From Clostridia bacterium (GTDB taxonomy: Bacteria > Bacillota > Clostridia > Oscillospirales > CAG-272), in contig JAFOAB010000028.1 of NCBI GenBank assembly GCA_017382555.1, positions 1 to 6,360 of the forward strand: DNA of 6,360 nt, read 5' to 3'. The stretch's first letter is position 1. The number at the start of each line of letters is the position of its first letter. The notes beneath the pieces were generated by a model, which saw only the letters and a program-made list of their open reading frames with translations, ran no database searches and was not told the origin of the DNA. This document shows, in pieces, positions 1-6,261 of the stretch. Both the position numbers and the translations under genes were made by a program.

Positions 1-2
1 AC

Positions 3-59
3 CACTTGTATGGCGGTACCTTGGTGCCGCCGTTGCCTAAAACAAAATCATTTATATAA
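3..59 (+). CDS. Possible 3' end of a convergent gene (very tentative)
   Basis: A plus-strand frame open from the left edge encodes HLYGGTLVPPLPKTKSFI and then stops at 57-59. The peptide composition looks protein-like, and a strong hairpin begins two bases after the stop, as expected if a convergent gene ended here. Against this, only 18 residues are visible, no family can be recognised, and another plus frame ends at 38-40 with an equally plausible tail (LVWRYLGAAVA). A palindrome at 12-31 also lies within it, so the stretch may be non-coding. Confidence 0.18.
   Translation, partial: HLYGGTLVPPLPKTKSFI
12..31. repeat. 20-bp near-perfect palindrome
   Basis: GGCGGTACC (12-20) and GGTGCCGCC (23-31) are inverted copies with one mismatch, which becomes a G-U pair in RNA, around a two-base centre. 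In a transcript the stem would close with a slightly larger loop. No T-run follows on either strand, so it is not a convincing intrinsic terminator. It may be another member of the palindromic repeats crowding this intergenic region, or part of a structure extending past the left edge. Confidence 0.45.
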
Positions 60-60
60 C

Positions 61-100
61 ACAAATCGGCAGAGGAAACAACTCCTCTGCCGAAATTTGT
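61..100. terminator. Strong hairpin, probable bidirectional terminator
   Basis: A perfect 10-bp stem pairs 67-76 (CGGCAGAGGA) with 83-92 (TCCTCTGCCG) around the six-base loop 77-82. The arms extend with ACAAAT (61-66) against ATTTGT (95-100), interrupted only by an AA bulge at 93-94. On the minus strand the stem is followed by a moderately U-rich tail (ATTTGTGTT), and on the plus strand by AAATTTGTT. It lies about 155 bases beyond the GH51 stop, so it could end the operon, or serve a convergent gene whose end lies just to the left. The U-tracts are imperfect, so efficiency is uncertain. Confidence 0.55.
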
Positions 101-109
101 TGGTGCATC

Positions 110-184
110 TGTAGGGGAGGCGTTTCGCCTCCCATTTTATCTCTAAAATCGAATGTTATCGGGAGGGGAGACCCCTCCCCTACA
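110..184. repeat. 75-bp palindromic repeat element (REP/MITE-like)
   Basis: The element is bounded by perfect 11-bp inverted repeats, TGTAGGGGAGG (110-120) and CCTCCCCTACA (174-184). Inside are two independent GC-rich hairpins: GGGAGGCG (115-122) with CGCCTCCC (126-133) around TTT, and GGGAGGGG (161-168) with CCCCTCCC (172-179) around AGA. The spacer between them (134-160) is AT-rich. This is the layout of a non-coding, mobilised palindromic repeat; similar G-rich/C-rich palindromes starting TGTAGGGG are, to my recollection, frequent between genes in Clostridia. The first hairpin is followed by ATTTTAT, so it could also act as a weak plus-strand terminator. Only one copy is visible here, so mobility is inferred. 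Confidence 0.6.
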
Positions 185-211
185 ATTTGGTTATTCAAAC
201 ATCCTTATGAG

Positions 212-235
212 AACGAGCCTAAGCGGCAGCTCGTT
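212..235 (-). terminator. Hairpin just downstream of the GH51 stop
   Basis: A 7-bp stem pairs AACGAGC (212-218) with GCTCGTT (229-235) around a ten-base loop. An inner GCC/GGC pairing is also possible. It starts 20 bases after the GH51 stop codon, the usual place for an intrinsic terminator or an mRNA 3'-end stabilising stem. On the minus strand the bases after the stem (CTCATAAGG) are not U-rich, whereas the plus-strand side reads TTTTATT. It may therefore work better in the opposite direction or act with the hairpin at 61-100. Confidence 0.4.
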
Positions 236-255
236 TTATTAGGTTATCTAAATAA

Positions 256-1758
256 TTACGCCTTCTTAAGAACGATGCAGTTGTAGGAGTGGTTCTCAAG
301 AACTGCGGTGAGGATGCCGTCCTCAACCTTTGCGTTACCTGCGTGGGGAGCAACCTTGTTGGGCTCTGCCTCGGTGTTAACGTCGCGGAGTCCCTCGCTG
401 TTAAGCACGCTGTGGCTAACAACCTTGTAGCCCTCGTACTGACGGAGGTCAAGGGTGATCTCGGTGCTGTCGTGAAGCTCACGGTTTACAACGAAGAGAG
501 CAAGTGTCTCCTCCTCGGGAGTTTCGGTGAGAAGGGCGTCGATGTAATTTGCATCGCCGTAGATGCCTGCCTCGTACTTTTCGCACTCAACAGCCATGGG
601 AAGCACTCTGCCCCTTGCATAACGGCTCATATCCGCGAAGGGATAGTAGATGGTCTGGCGCCAAACACCGTTATCGCTGGTCATAATGGGGGAGATAACG
701 TTGACAAGCTGAGCCTGGCAAGCGATCTTTACACGGTCTGCGTGGCGGAGCATGGTCATCATAAGGGATGCAACGAGAAGCGCATCCTCGAGGTTATATA
801 CGTCCTCGATCTCGTGAGGAGCGAAGGTCCATTCCTGAGGCGGAACCTTGCCGTGAGGTCTGTAAACAACGTTCCACTCGTCAACGGAGAGGTTTACGTA
901 TGTCTTCTTTCTGAGCTTAGCACGAACGTGGTCAACGGTTGCGATAACGGACTTGATCTGATTATCGAGCGCGTTGGAAGCGGCAATGAAGTTTGCGCTA
1001 TCCTGCTCATTCTTGTTTCTGTTATCAAAATAGGTGTGTACGGAGATGTAGTCTGCGGTATCGTAGCAATGCTCCATAACGGTAGCATCCCAAGCGCAGA
1101 AGGTAGGAACAACAACACCCGCACTACCGCAAGCAATAAGCTCGAGGGTAGGGTCAAGGCGCTTCATAAGTCTACCGGTCTGAACGGCGATAGAGCCGTA
1201 CTCGTCAGCGGAGCGGTGACCGATCTGCCATACACCGTCCATCTCGTTACCGAGGCACCACATCTTTACGTTGTGGGGGTCTGCATAGCCGTGGCTCTTA
1301 CGCATCTCTGCGTACTTACCAACGTTGAAGTTACAGTACTCAAGCACTCCGCGTGCCGCATCAGCGCCACGGGTACCGAGGTTTATTGCCATCATAGGCT
1401 CGATGTTGGTCTTCTTACACCAAGTCATAAACTCGTTAAGACCGAATTGGTTAGACTCAAGGCTCTTCCAAGCGGGCTCGGTGCAAACGGGACGAAGCTC
1501 GCGGGGGCCTACGGTATCCTCCCATCTGTAAGCGGAAACGAAGTTACCGCCGGGATATCTTACGGTAGTAACTCCCTGCTCCTTAACAAGATCGATAACG
1601 TCCTGACGGAAGCCGTTTTCATCAGCGGTGGGGTGACCGGGCTGATAAAGACCGCCGTAAACAAGACGACCCATATGCTCGGCAAAGGAGCCGTATACTC
1701 TCTTGTCGATGTCGGTGCTGCCGAAATACTTATCGGTGTGTAAAACTGCCTTTTTCAT
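256..1758 (-). CDS. abfA: GH51 alpha-L-arabinofuranosidase, intracellular
   Basis: Exo-enzyme that removes terminal alpha-L-arabinofuranosyl residues from arabino-oligosaccharides or arabinoxylan fragments, by a retaining mechanism in this family. The 500-residue length and motifs fit bacterial GH51 closely. SFAEHMGR (24-31) and RYPGGNF (67-73) line the substrate pocket. LGNE places the acid/base at Glu172 and DEWN the nucleophile at Glu294, close to the Glu175/Glu294 pair of Geobacillus stearothermophilus AbfA. HTYF (241-244) also fits the family pocket. A (beta/alpha)8 barrel occupies roughly residues 1-380 and a C-terminal beta-sandwich the rest. There is no signal peptide, so it should act in the cytoplasm on imported oligosaccharides. 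The ATG is preceded by GGAGG with a four-base spacer. It is the last gene of the operon, 34 bases after the GH43 stop. Substrate preference (arabinan or arabinoxylan) cannot be read from sequence alone. Confidence 0.95.
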   Translation of the reverse strand: MKKAVLHTDKYFGSTDIDKRVYGSFAEHMGRLVYGGLYQPGHPTADENGFRQDVIDLVKEQGVTTVRYPGGNFVSAYRWEDTVGPRELRPVCTEPAWKSLESNQFGLNEFMTWCKKTNIEPMMAINLGTRGADAARGVLEYCNFNVGKYAEMRKSHGYADPHNVKMWCLGNEMDGVWQIGHRSADEYGSIAVQTGRLMKRLDPTLELIACGSAGVVVPTFCAWDATVMEHCYDTADYISVHTYFDNRNKNEQDSANFIAASNALDNQIKSVIATVDHVRAKLRKKTYVNLSVDEWNVVYRPHGKVPPQEWTFAPHEIEDVYNLEDALLVASLMMTMLRHADRVKIACQAQLVNVISPIMTSDNGVWRQTIYYPFADMSRYARGRVLPMAVECEKYEAGIYGDANYIDALLTETPEEETLALFVVNRELHDSTEITLDLRQYEGYKVVSHSVLNSEGLRDVNTEAEPNKVAPHAGNAKVEDGILTAVLENHSYNCIVLKKA

Positions 1759-1762
1759 TTTT

Positions 1763-1767
1763 CCTCC
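1763..1767 (-). promoter_or_regulatory. Ribosome binding site of the GH51 gene
   Basis: The minus strand reads GGAGG here, four bases before the ATG at 1758-1756. It supports this start, which also matches the usual N-terminus of bacterial GH51 enzymes. The preceding stretch (about 1768-1800) is very AT-rich but shows no convincing -35/-10 pair, so co-transcription with the GH43 genes is the simplest reading. Confidence 0.75.
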
Positions 1768-1792
1768 ATAGAAGTTGTATATAAATTATTTT

Positions 1793-3322
1793 TTATTTTT
1801 TACCGTTTAGCTCGTCGATAAGATTGGTGGAAAGCGCCGTAACGGGCCATCCCTTATCGTTCCATACGATTGTGCTGATGTGAAGCTGTACCTTGCGATT
1901 CGGGTCGCTTCTGTCCTGCCAGCATTCGCCTACCATATACCACTGTCCGTCATCATCCAAAAACGGATGCGCGTGTGCAAGTCCCTGAACACCCGGTTTA
2001 TATGCGGTGAGGCGCGATGCGTTGTCCTCCAGCATCGGCTTGCCGTTTTTATCGAGATAAGGACCGAACAGGCTTTCGCTTCTGCCTACCGTCCAATGAT
2101 AGCTTTCGTTTTTAGAGAGGTTACCCATAGCAACGAACAGATAGTAGTATCCGTCCTTTTTGATAAGGTAAGGCGCCTCCATCTGCCCCTGTCCCTGCGC
2201 AAGATGCCACTGCTCGCCGCTTCCCTCAAGCAGCAGACCGGTATTGGGATCCAGGCGGCGCATATAAATGCCCGTCCAATAGGAGCCCCAGATGAAATAG
2301 GTCTGTCCGTCGTCATCCGTAAAGATACAGGGGTCAATGCAGTTATACGGATCGCCGGTATAGGAACGGATAACCATTCCGCCATCCTTAAAGGGGCCTG
2401 CAGGGGTATCGGCGTACGCCATTCCGATTACGGAATTTTGTGAGCCGAGAGAGGATGCCGCATAGTAAACGCGGTACGTATCCCCAACCTTATAGCAGCC
2501 GGGTGCCCAAATGGAATCGCTTCCAAGCTCCTTTTTTATCCAAGACGGCTTTGTGTTAAAAACGCTTCCGACCGTTTTCCAGGTTATAAGATCGGTGGAC
2601 GTTTTCATTACTATGCCGCCCGACTGATTGAAATTGTAGTAAACGCCGTTATGCTTGATTATTTCGGGGCAACTGGATGAGCCGACGTAATCACCCTCAA
2701 GTCTCAAGATCTTCGGAAATTCCGTATCGGCGTCAGCCTGCTTTTTGAAGCTCCAAGGTGTCGCCTTGGCTTGACTTATCTTCATTATCGGCTTGCAGAA
2801 ATCATCGGGCTTTTCGTTTGTCAGCCACGTTCCCGTTTCCGCACAGCGGATATTGTATTTGCCGTTATTTTCATAAACCGTCCAGCTTTGTGCGTGAACG
2901 CCGGATTTTACGGTAAGAAGAAGCTTTGCATCATCCTTCACGGATGCACCGCGAACGGAGAGGTAAAGCCCCGTTGCAAGGTTTTCAAGCTTATAGGTTC
3001 CATCACCGTTATCCACGGCGCGGAAAAGCTGGTCAAGATCGCCTCGGAAACCTCGCATATCGGCAAACTCGCCCACAACGGTACCGAAGGTCTCACCGCC
3101 GATTCCGTAATACGAATCGTTTACTATGGAGTAAACGCATCCGCTTTCAAGCTCTAACCTTTTACCGATGATCTCGGCATCCATCTCATCCGTCACCTCA
3201 TCGGTAGTATCGGGCGGATAGGTGGGAACGACCTCATCGGGAGTATCCGTACAGCCTATGACCGCGAAAACCAATATAGCAAGTACAGCAAATACTGTCA
3301 ATCTTTTTAGTAACTTTATCAT
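1793..3322 (-). CDS. GH43 arabinanase-like lipoprotein with ricin-type lectin module (copy A)
   Basis: Predicted surface lipoprotein of 509 residues. A basic N-terminus and hydrophobic segment end in the lipobox VIGC with lipidated Cys24, followed by an acidic Thr/Pro-rich tether to about residue 50. Residues about 58-195 form a ricin-type beta-trefoil with QxW-like motifs (DQLF, AQSW, ATPW), a likely glycan-binding module. Residues about 202-500 form a GH43 five-bladed propeller resembling endo-1,5-alpha-L-arabinanases. Two catalytic carboxylates are present: Asp330 in CIDP (pKa modulator) and Glu382 in MEAPYL (general acid). The metal-site His is His450 in GLAHAHPF. The general-base Asp expected in an HDP motif is instead Cys218 (SSSCPEI). 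An arabinan-acting or arabinan-binding role is inferred, and activity is uncertain because of the Cys. The ATG at 3322-3320 overlaps the upstream stop (TGATG); an in-frame TTG one codon earlier is a less likely start. The GH43 module is about 85% identical to copy B. Confidence 0.9.
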   Translation of the reverse strand: MIKLLKRLTVFAVLAILVFAVIGCTDTPDEVVPTYPPDTTDEVTDEMDAEIIGKRLELESGCVYSIVNDSYYGIGGETFGTVVGEFADMRGFRGDLDQLFRAVDNGDGTYKLENLATGLYLSVRGASVKDDAKLLLTVKSGVHAQSWTVYENNGKYNIRCAETGTWLTNEKPDDFCKPIMKISQAKATPWSFKKQADADTEFPKILRLEGDYVGSSSCPEIIKHNGVYYNFNQSGGIVMKTSTDLITWKTVGSVFNTKPSWIKKELGSDSIWAPGCYKVGDTYRVYYAASSLGSQNSVIGMAYADTPAGPFKDGGMVIRSYTGDPYNCIDPCIFTDDDGQTYFIWGSYWTGIYMRRLDPNTGLLLEGSGEQWHLAQGQGQMEAPYLIKKDGYYYLFVAMGNLSKNESYHWTVGRSESLFGPYLDKNGKPMLEDNASRLTAYKPGVQGLAHAHPFLDDDGQWYMVGECWQDRSDPNRKVQLHISTIVWNDKGWPVTALSTNLIDELNGKK

Positions 3323-3324
3323 CA
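3320..3324 (-). promoter_or_regulatory. TGATG stop/start overlap coupling copies B and A
   Basis: On the minus strand the copy B stop (TGA, 3324-3322) shares its last base with the copy A start (ATG, 3322-3320). No strong Shine-Dalgarno lies at normal spacing (only GGGGGG and AAGG upstream), so copy A is probably translated by re-initiation after copy B. This sets the copy A start at ATG rather than the TTG at 3325-3323. Confidence 0.7.
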
Positions 3325-4671
3325 AGCCTTGCCCCCCAGTTCTTCAAGCAAATTGGAGGAGAGCGCCGTAACGGGCCAGCCCGCATCATTCCACACCAAG
3401 GTGCTTACGTGCAGCTGTACTCTGCGGTTGGGATCGGTTCTGTCCTTCCAGCATTCGCCGACAAGGTACCACTGTCCGTCATCATCAAGGAAAGGATGTG
3501 CATGCGCAAGACCCTGCACACCGGGCTTATATTCCGTCAAGCGCGAGGTGTTGTTTTCAAGCATCGGCTTGCCGTCCTTATCAACGTAAGGTCCGAAAAG
3601 GCTTTCGCTTCTGCCCACCGTCCAATGATAGCTTTCGTTTTTGGAAAGATTACCCATCGCAACGAACAGATAGTAGTATCCGTCCTTCTTGATAAGGTAA
3701 GGCGCCTCCATCTGTCTGTATCCCTTGGCAAGATGCCATTGCTCGTCGCTTCCCTCGAGAAGCATACCCGTTTTGGAATCAAGGCGGCGCATATATATGC
3801 CCGTCCAGTAGGAGCCCCAAATGAAGTACGTCTGTCCGTCATCATCCGTAAAGATACACGGATCGATGCAATTGTAGGGGTAACCGGTAAAGGAACGGAT
3901 AACCATTCCCCCATCGGTAAAGGGACCAGCGGGAGTATCGGCATACGCCATACCGATTACGGAGTTCTGCGAGCCGCGGGAGGATGATGCGTAATAAACG
4001 CGCCAAGTGTCGCCCACCTTGTAACAGCCGGGCGCCCATATGGAATCGTTGCCAAGCTCGTTTTTGATCCACTCGGGCTTAGTGTCGAACACAAAGCCGA
4101 CGTTTGTCCAGCTGCGAAGGTCATCGGATCTTTTCATCACGATGCCGCCGGACTGATTGAAGTTATAATAAACCCCATCGTGCTTGACGATTTCGGGGCA
4201 GCTGGAGCCGCCAACGTAATCGCCCTCAAGCCTTATTATCCTCGGGAACTCGGCACTTGCCTCCGCCTGCTTTTTGATAGCGCAATGCATTGCGCCGCTC
4301 TGCTCCGTTGTCAAGGCAAGCTTTAAGCATCCGTCAAGCTCCTCGCACGCAAGCCATTTGCCGTTACAGCAAAGGGCGTGCCTGCCGCCATCCTCATATA
4401 CCTCCCAATCCTGCGCGTCGGCATCGGATTCGGTGGTAAGAACGGGGGCATCCCCGCTTACGGAGAGATAAAGTCCGCTTGACATATTTTCAAGCTTATA
4501 CTTACCGTTGCCGTTTTCCGCTACGCAAAAAAGTTGGTCGAGATCGCCCTTGAAGGCGCGAAGCTCCGCCGCTTCACCGACAATGGTACCAAACGTCTTG
4601 CCACCTATACCGAGGTAAGCATCATTTACAAAGGAATAAACCGCTGCTTTTTCAAGTTTTGTCCGGCACAT
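3322..4671 (-). CDS. GH43 arabinanase-like protein lacking a signal peptide (copy B)
   Basis: Paralogue of copy A, 449 residues from the ATG (a GTG one codon upstream is the alternative). It starts at MCRTKLEKAAVYSF, directly at the edge of the lectin module, so the roughly 50-residue lipoprotein signal and tether of its neighbours are absent. Only 36 bases separate it from the upstream stop, leaving no room for a missed signal peptide. Residues about 10-135 are a diverged ricin-type module: DQLF and AQDW are recognisable, but the third ATPW-like motif is replaced by AMHCAI, and several extra Cys occur. Residues about 142-440 are an intact GH43 module with Asp270 (CIDP), Glu322 (MEAPYL) and His390, again with Cys158 where the catalytic-base Asp is expected. 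Without a signal it should stay in the cytoplasm, unlike its neighbours. The good ribosome binding site and undamaged GH43 module argue against a pseudogene. Confidence 0.88.
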   Translation of the reverse strand: MCRTKLEKAAVYSFVNDAYLGIGGKTFGTIVGEAAELRAFKGDLDQLFCVAENGNGKYKLENMSSGLYLSVSGDAPVLTTESDADAQDWEVYEDGGRHALCCNGKWLACEELDGCLKLALTTEQSGAMHCAIKKQAEASAEFPRIIRLEGDYVGGSSCPEIVKHDGVYYNFNQSGGIVMKRSDDLRSWTNVGFVFDTKPEWIKNELGNDSIWAPGCYKVGDTWRVYYASSSRGSQNSVIGMAYADTPAGPFTDGGMVIRSFTGYPYNCIDPCIFTDDDGQTYFIWGSYWTGIYMRRLDSKTGMLLEGSDEQWHLAKGYRQMEAPYLIKKDGYYYLFVAMGNLSKNESYHWTVGRSESLFGPYVDKDGKPMLENNTSRLTEYKPGVQGLAHAHPFLDDDGQWYLVGECWKDRTDPNRRVQLHVSTLVWNDAGWPVTALSSNLLEELGGKA

Positions 4672-4679
4672 CACGTTTT

Positions 4680-4684
4680 CCTCC
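4680..4684 (-). promoter_or_regulatory. Ribosome binding site of copy B
   Basis: The minus strand reads GGAGG, followed by AAAACGTGATG. Spacing is eight bases to the ATG at 4671-4669 and five to the GTG at 4674-4672; both are workable and ATG is preferred. Its presence shows that the signal-less start is a genuine translation start rather than a fragment of a longer gene. Confidence 0.7.
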
Positions 4685-4707
4685 GTTATGCTGAAAGTTG
4701 TACGGTA

Positions 4708-6240
4708 TTACTTTTTGCCGAGTATCTCGTCAACGAGATTGGTAGCAAGGGCGGTTACGGGCCATCCCTCGTCATTCCATACCATTTTGCTTATGTGGAG
4801 CTGGATCTTTTTATCGGGATCGGAGCGGTCCATCCACATCTCGGATACCATATACCAGGTTCCGTCATCATCAAGGAAGGGCTGTGCATGTGCGGTAGCC
4901 TGTACACCGGGCTTGTACTCTGTCAGTGCAAAGGTGTAGCCCTCAAGCATAGATCTTCCCTTTTTATCAACGAAGGGACCGAAGAGGCTCTCACTTCTGC
5001 CTACTGCCCAATGGTAGTTTTCGTTCTTAGACATATTGCCCATAGCAACGAAGAGATAGTAGTAATCTCCGCGCTTAACGAGATACGGAGCCTCCATACC
5101 GTCGGGAGCATCAGCAAGCTTCCACATTTCGTTATCGCCTTCAATGAACTTACCGGTATTCTCGTCTATGCGGCGCATATATATGCCCTCGGCATAAGAA
5201 CCCCAGATAAGATAGGTCTGTCCGTCGTCATCAACGAAAATGTTGGGGTCAATGCAGTTATACGGGGTTTCCTCCGCAGTTCCCTTTGCATAGGAACGAA
5301 TTACCATTCCTCTGTCAACGTAGCCGCCACGGGGATTGTTGCAGTCAACAAGTCCGATAAGAGAATCACGAGAGCCGGAGGAGGAAGCACAGTAATAAAT
5401 ACGAAGCTTTCCGCCAACCATATAGAATCCGGGTGCCCAGATGGAATCGGAGCCGATTTCAGCCTTTATCCAAGAGGGCTTGGTGGCAAAGACCGTACCA
5501 ACGTTCTTCCAGGTGATGAGGTCGGTAGACATCTTGATCTTCATTCCGCCGGTCATATTAATATTGTAGTAAGCGCCGTTATACTTAATGATTTCGGGGC
5601 AGCTTGCAGGTGCCATATAGTCACCCTCGAGACGAAGGATCTCGGGAAGCTCGGTGCCTGCGTCAAGCTCCTTTTTCATCTTCCAAGCGGTTGCGTCGGC
5701 ATTGCTAAGCTTCTGCACCGCAACAGATGCCTCGTTAGGCGTCTTGATAGCGATGTAGGAATCTGTTTCAACACAGTGCAGCACAACACCGTCTCCGCTC
5801 TTCTCTACCGTCCAACGCTGTCCATGGTTATCGGTTTGGAGAGAGAGAACGATGGGGGCATTATCATTCTCCGACTTAAGGCGAACGGAAAGATAAAGTC
5901 CGGAGGATGCGTTCTGTACATAATAGGTGCCGTCATCAAGCTTTGTAAAGTACCAAAGCTGGTCGAGATTCTTTCTGTATCCGCGAACGCCGACGTTCTC
6001 GCCAGATACGGTACCGAACGTCTCACCGCCTATACAGAAGAGATCCTCTGTACTGAAGCTGTAATACGCTCCCTCCTCAATTACCACCTTATCGTCCGAA
6101 GCGGGCGCATCGGTTACGGGAGCATCGGTTGTTACCTCGCCAATCGGCTGGTCGGTAACGGAAGGGGTATCACCGTTACATGCTGATAAAATACACGCGG
6201 TCAAAAGAAGAAATGCTGCAATAGCAAATATCCTTTTCAT
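4708..6240 (-). CDS. GH43 arabinanase-like lipoprotein with ricin-type lectin module (copy C)
   Basis: Predicted surface lipoprotein of 510 residues. The signal segment starts MKRIFAIAAF and ends in the lipobox LSAC (Cys21), followed by a Thr/Asp/Pro-rich tether to about residue 50. Residues about 55-190 form a ricin-type beta-trefoil with clear QxW-like motifs (DQLW, GQRW, ATAW), the best preserved of the three copies. Residues about 198-500 form the GH43 propeller, with Asp331 (CIDP), Glu383 (MEAPYL) and His451. The catalytic-base position is Cys214 (ASCPEI). It differs from copies A and B in having Gln453 for the second His of AHAHPF and a short insertion (about 319-325) before YNCIDP. It is clearly more distant from A and B than they are from each other. 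AGAGGAG with a four-base spacer precedes the ATG, and the upstream stop lies 21 bases away. Arabinan or arabinoxylan is the likely ligand or substrate, by family inference. Confidence 0.92.
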   Translation of the reverse strand: MKRIFAIAAFLLLTACILSACNGDTPSVTDQPIGEVTTDAPVTDAPASDDKVVIEEGAYYSFSTEDLFCIGGETFGTVSGENVGVRGYRKNLDQLWYFTKLDDGTYYVQNASSGLYLSVRLKSENDNAPIVLSLQTDNHGQRWTVEKSGDGVVLHCVETDSYIAIKTPNEASVAVQKLSNADATAWKMKKELDAGTELPEILRLEGDYMAPASCPEIIKYNGAYYNINMTGGMKIKMSTDLITWKNVGTVFATKPSWIKAEIGSDSIWAPGFYMVGGKLRIYYCASSSGSRDSLIGLVDCNNPRGGYVDRGMVIRSYAKGTAEETPYNCIDPNIFVDDDGQTYLIWGSYAEGIYMRRIDENTGKFIEGDNEMWKLADAPDGMEAPYLVKRGDYYYLFVAMGNMSKNENYHWAVGRSESLFGPFVDKKGRSMLEGYTFALTEYKPGVQATAHAQPFLDDDGTWYMVSEMWMDRSDPDKKIQLHISKMVWNDEGWPVTALATNLVDEILGKK

Positions 6241-6244
6241 AATT

Positions 6245-6251
6245 CTCCTCT
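6245..6251 (-). promoter_or_regulatory. Ribosome binding site of copy C
   Basis: The minus strand reads AGAGGAG, four bases (AATT) before the ATG at 6240-6238. It occupies most of the 21-base gap after the upstream GH43 stop, which fits one continuous transcript. Confidence 0.75.
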
Positions 6252-6261
6252 GATCTTTTTA

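Noticed and set aside
1..40. T-box-like GGTACCGC element on the minus strand near the left edge
   Set aside because: A GGTACCGCC string is present, but the remaining T-box parts (specifier stem, full AGGGUGGNACCGCG motif, downstream terminator) are not in the window. The string is explained by the palindrome at 12-31.
110..184. CRISPR array or riboswitch in the palindromic gap
   Set aside because: There are no regularly spaced direct repeats and no recognisable aptamer core; the structure consists of inverted repeats only.
289..1743. 484-codon plus-strand open frame opposite GH51
   Set aside because: It is in register with the GH51 codons and arises because that gene avoids TTA, CTA and TCA. 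The encoded peptide resembles no family, while the minus strand carries clear GH51 catalytic motifs.
1759..1800. Internal promoter in the AT-rich gap before GH51
   Set aside because: The stretch is AT-rich and contains TATA-like strings, but no -35/-10 pair at proper spacing could be recognised.
1880..3987. Plus-strand frames at 1880-2443, 2771-3157 and 3409-3987
   Set aside because: They are antisense to copies A and B. Those at 1880 and 3409 look alike only because the two GH43 genes are paralogues.
3322..4674. Copy B as a pseudogene or 5'-truncated remnant
   Set aside because: The frame is intact, a ribosome binding site sits at correct spacing, conserved GH43 residues are kept, and its stop is coupled to the next start. 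Loss of the signal segment alone does not make it a pseudogene.
4534..6186. 550-codon plus-strand open frame opposite copy C
   Set aside because: It is again an in-register codon-bias shadow of the lipoprotein GH43 gene. It extends across the copy B/copy C junction and shows no recognisable motif.
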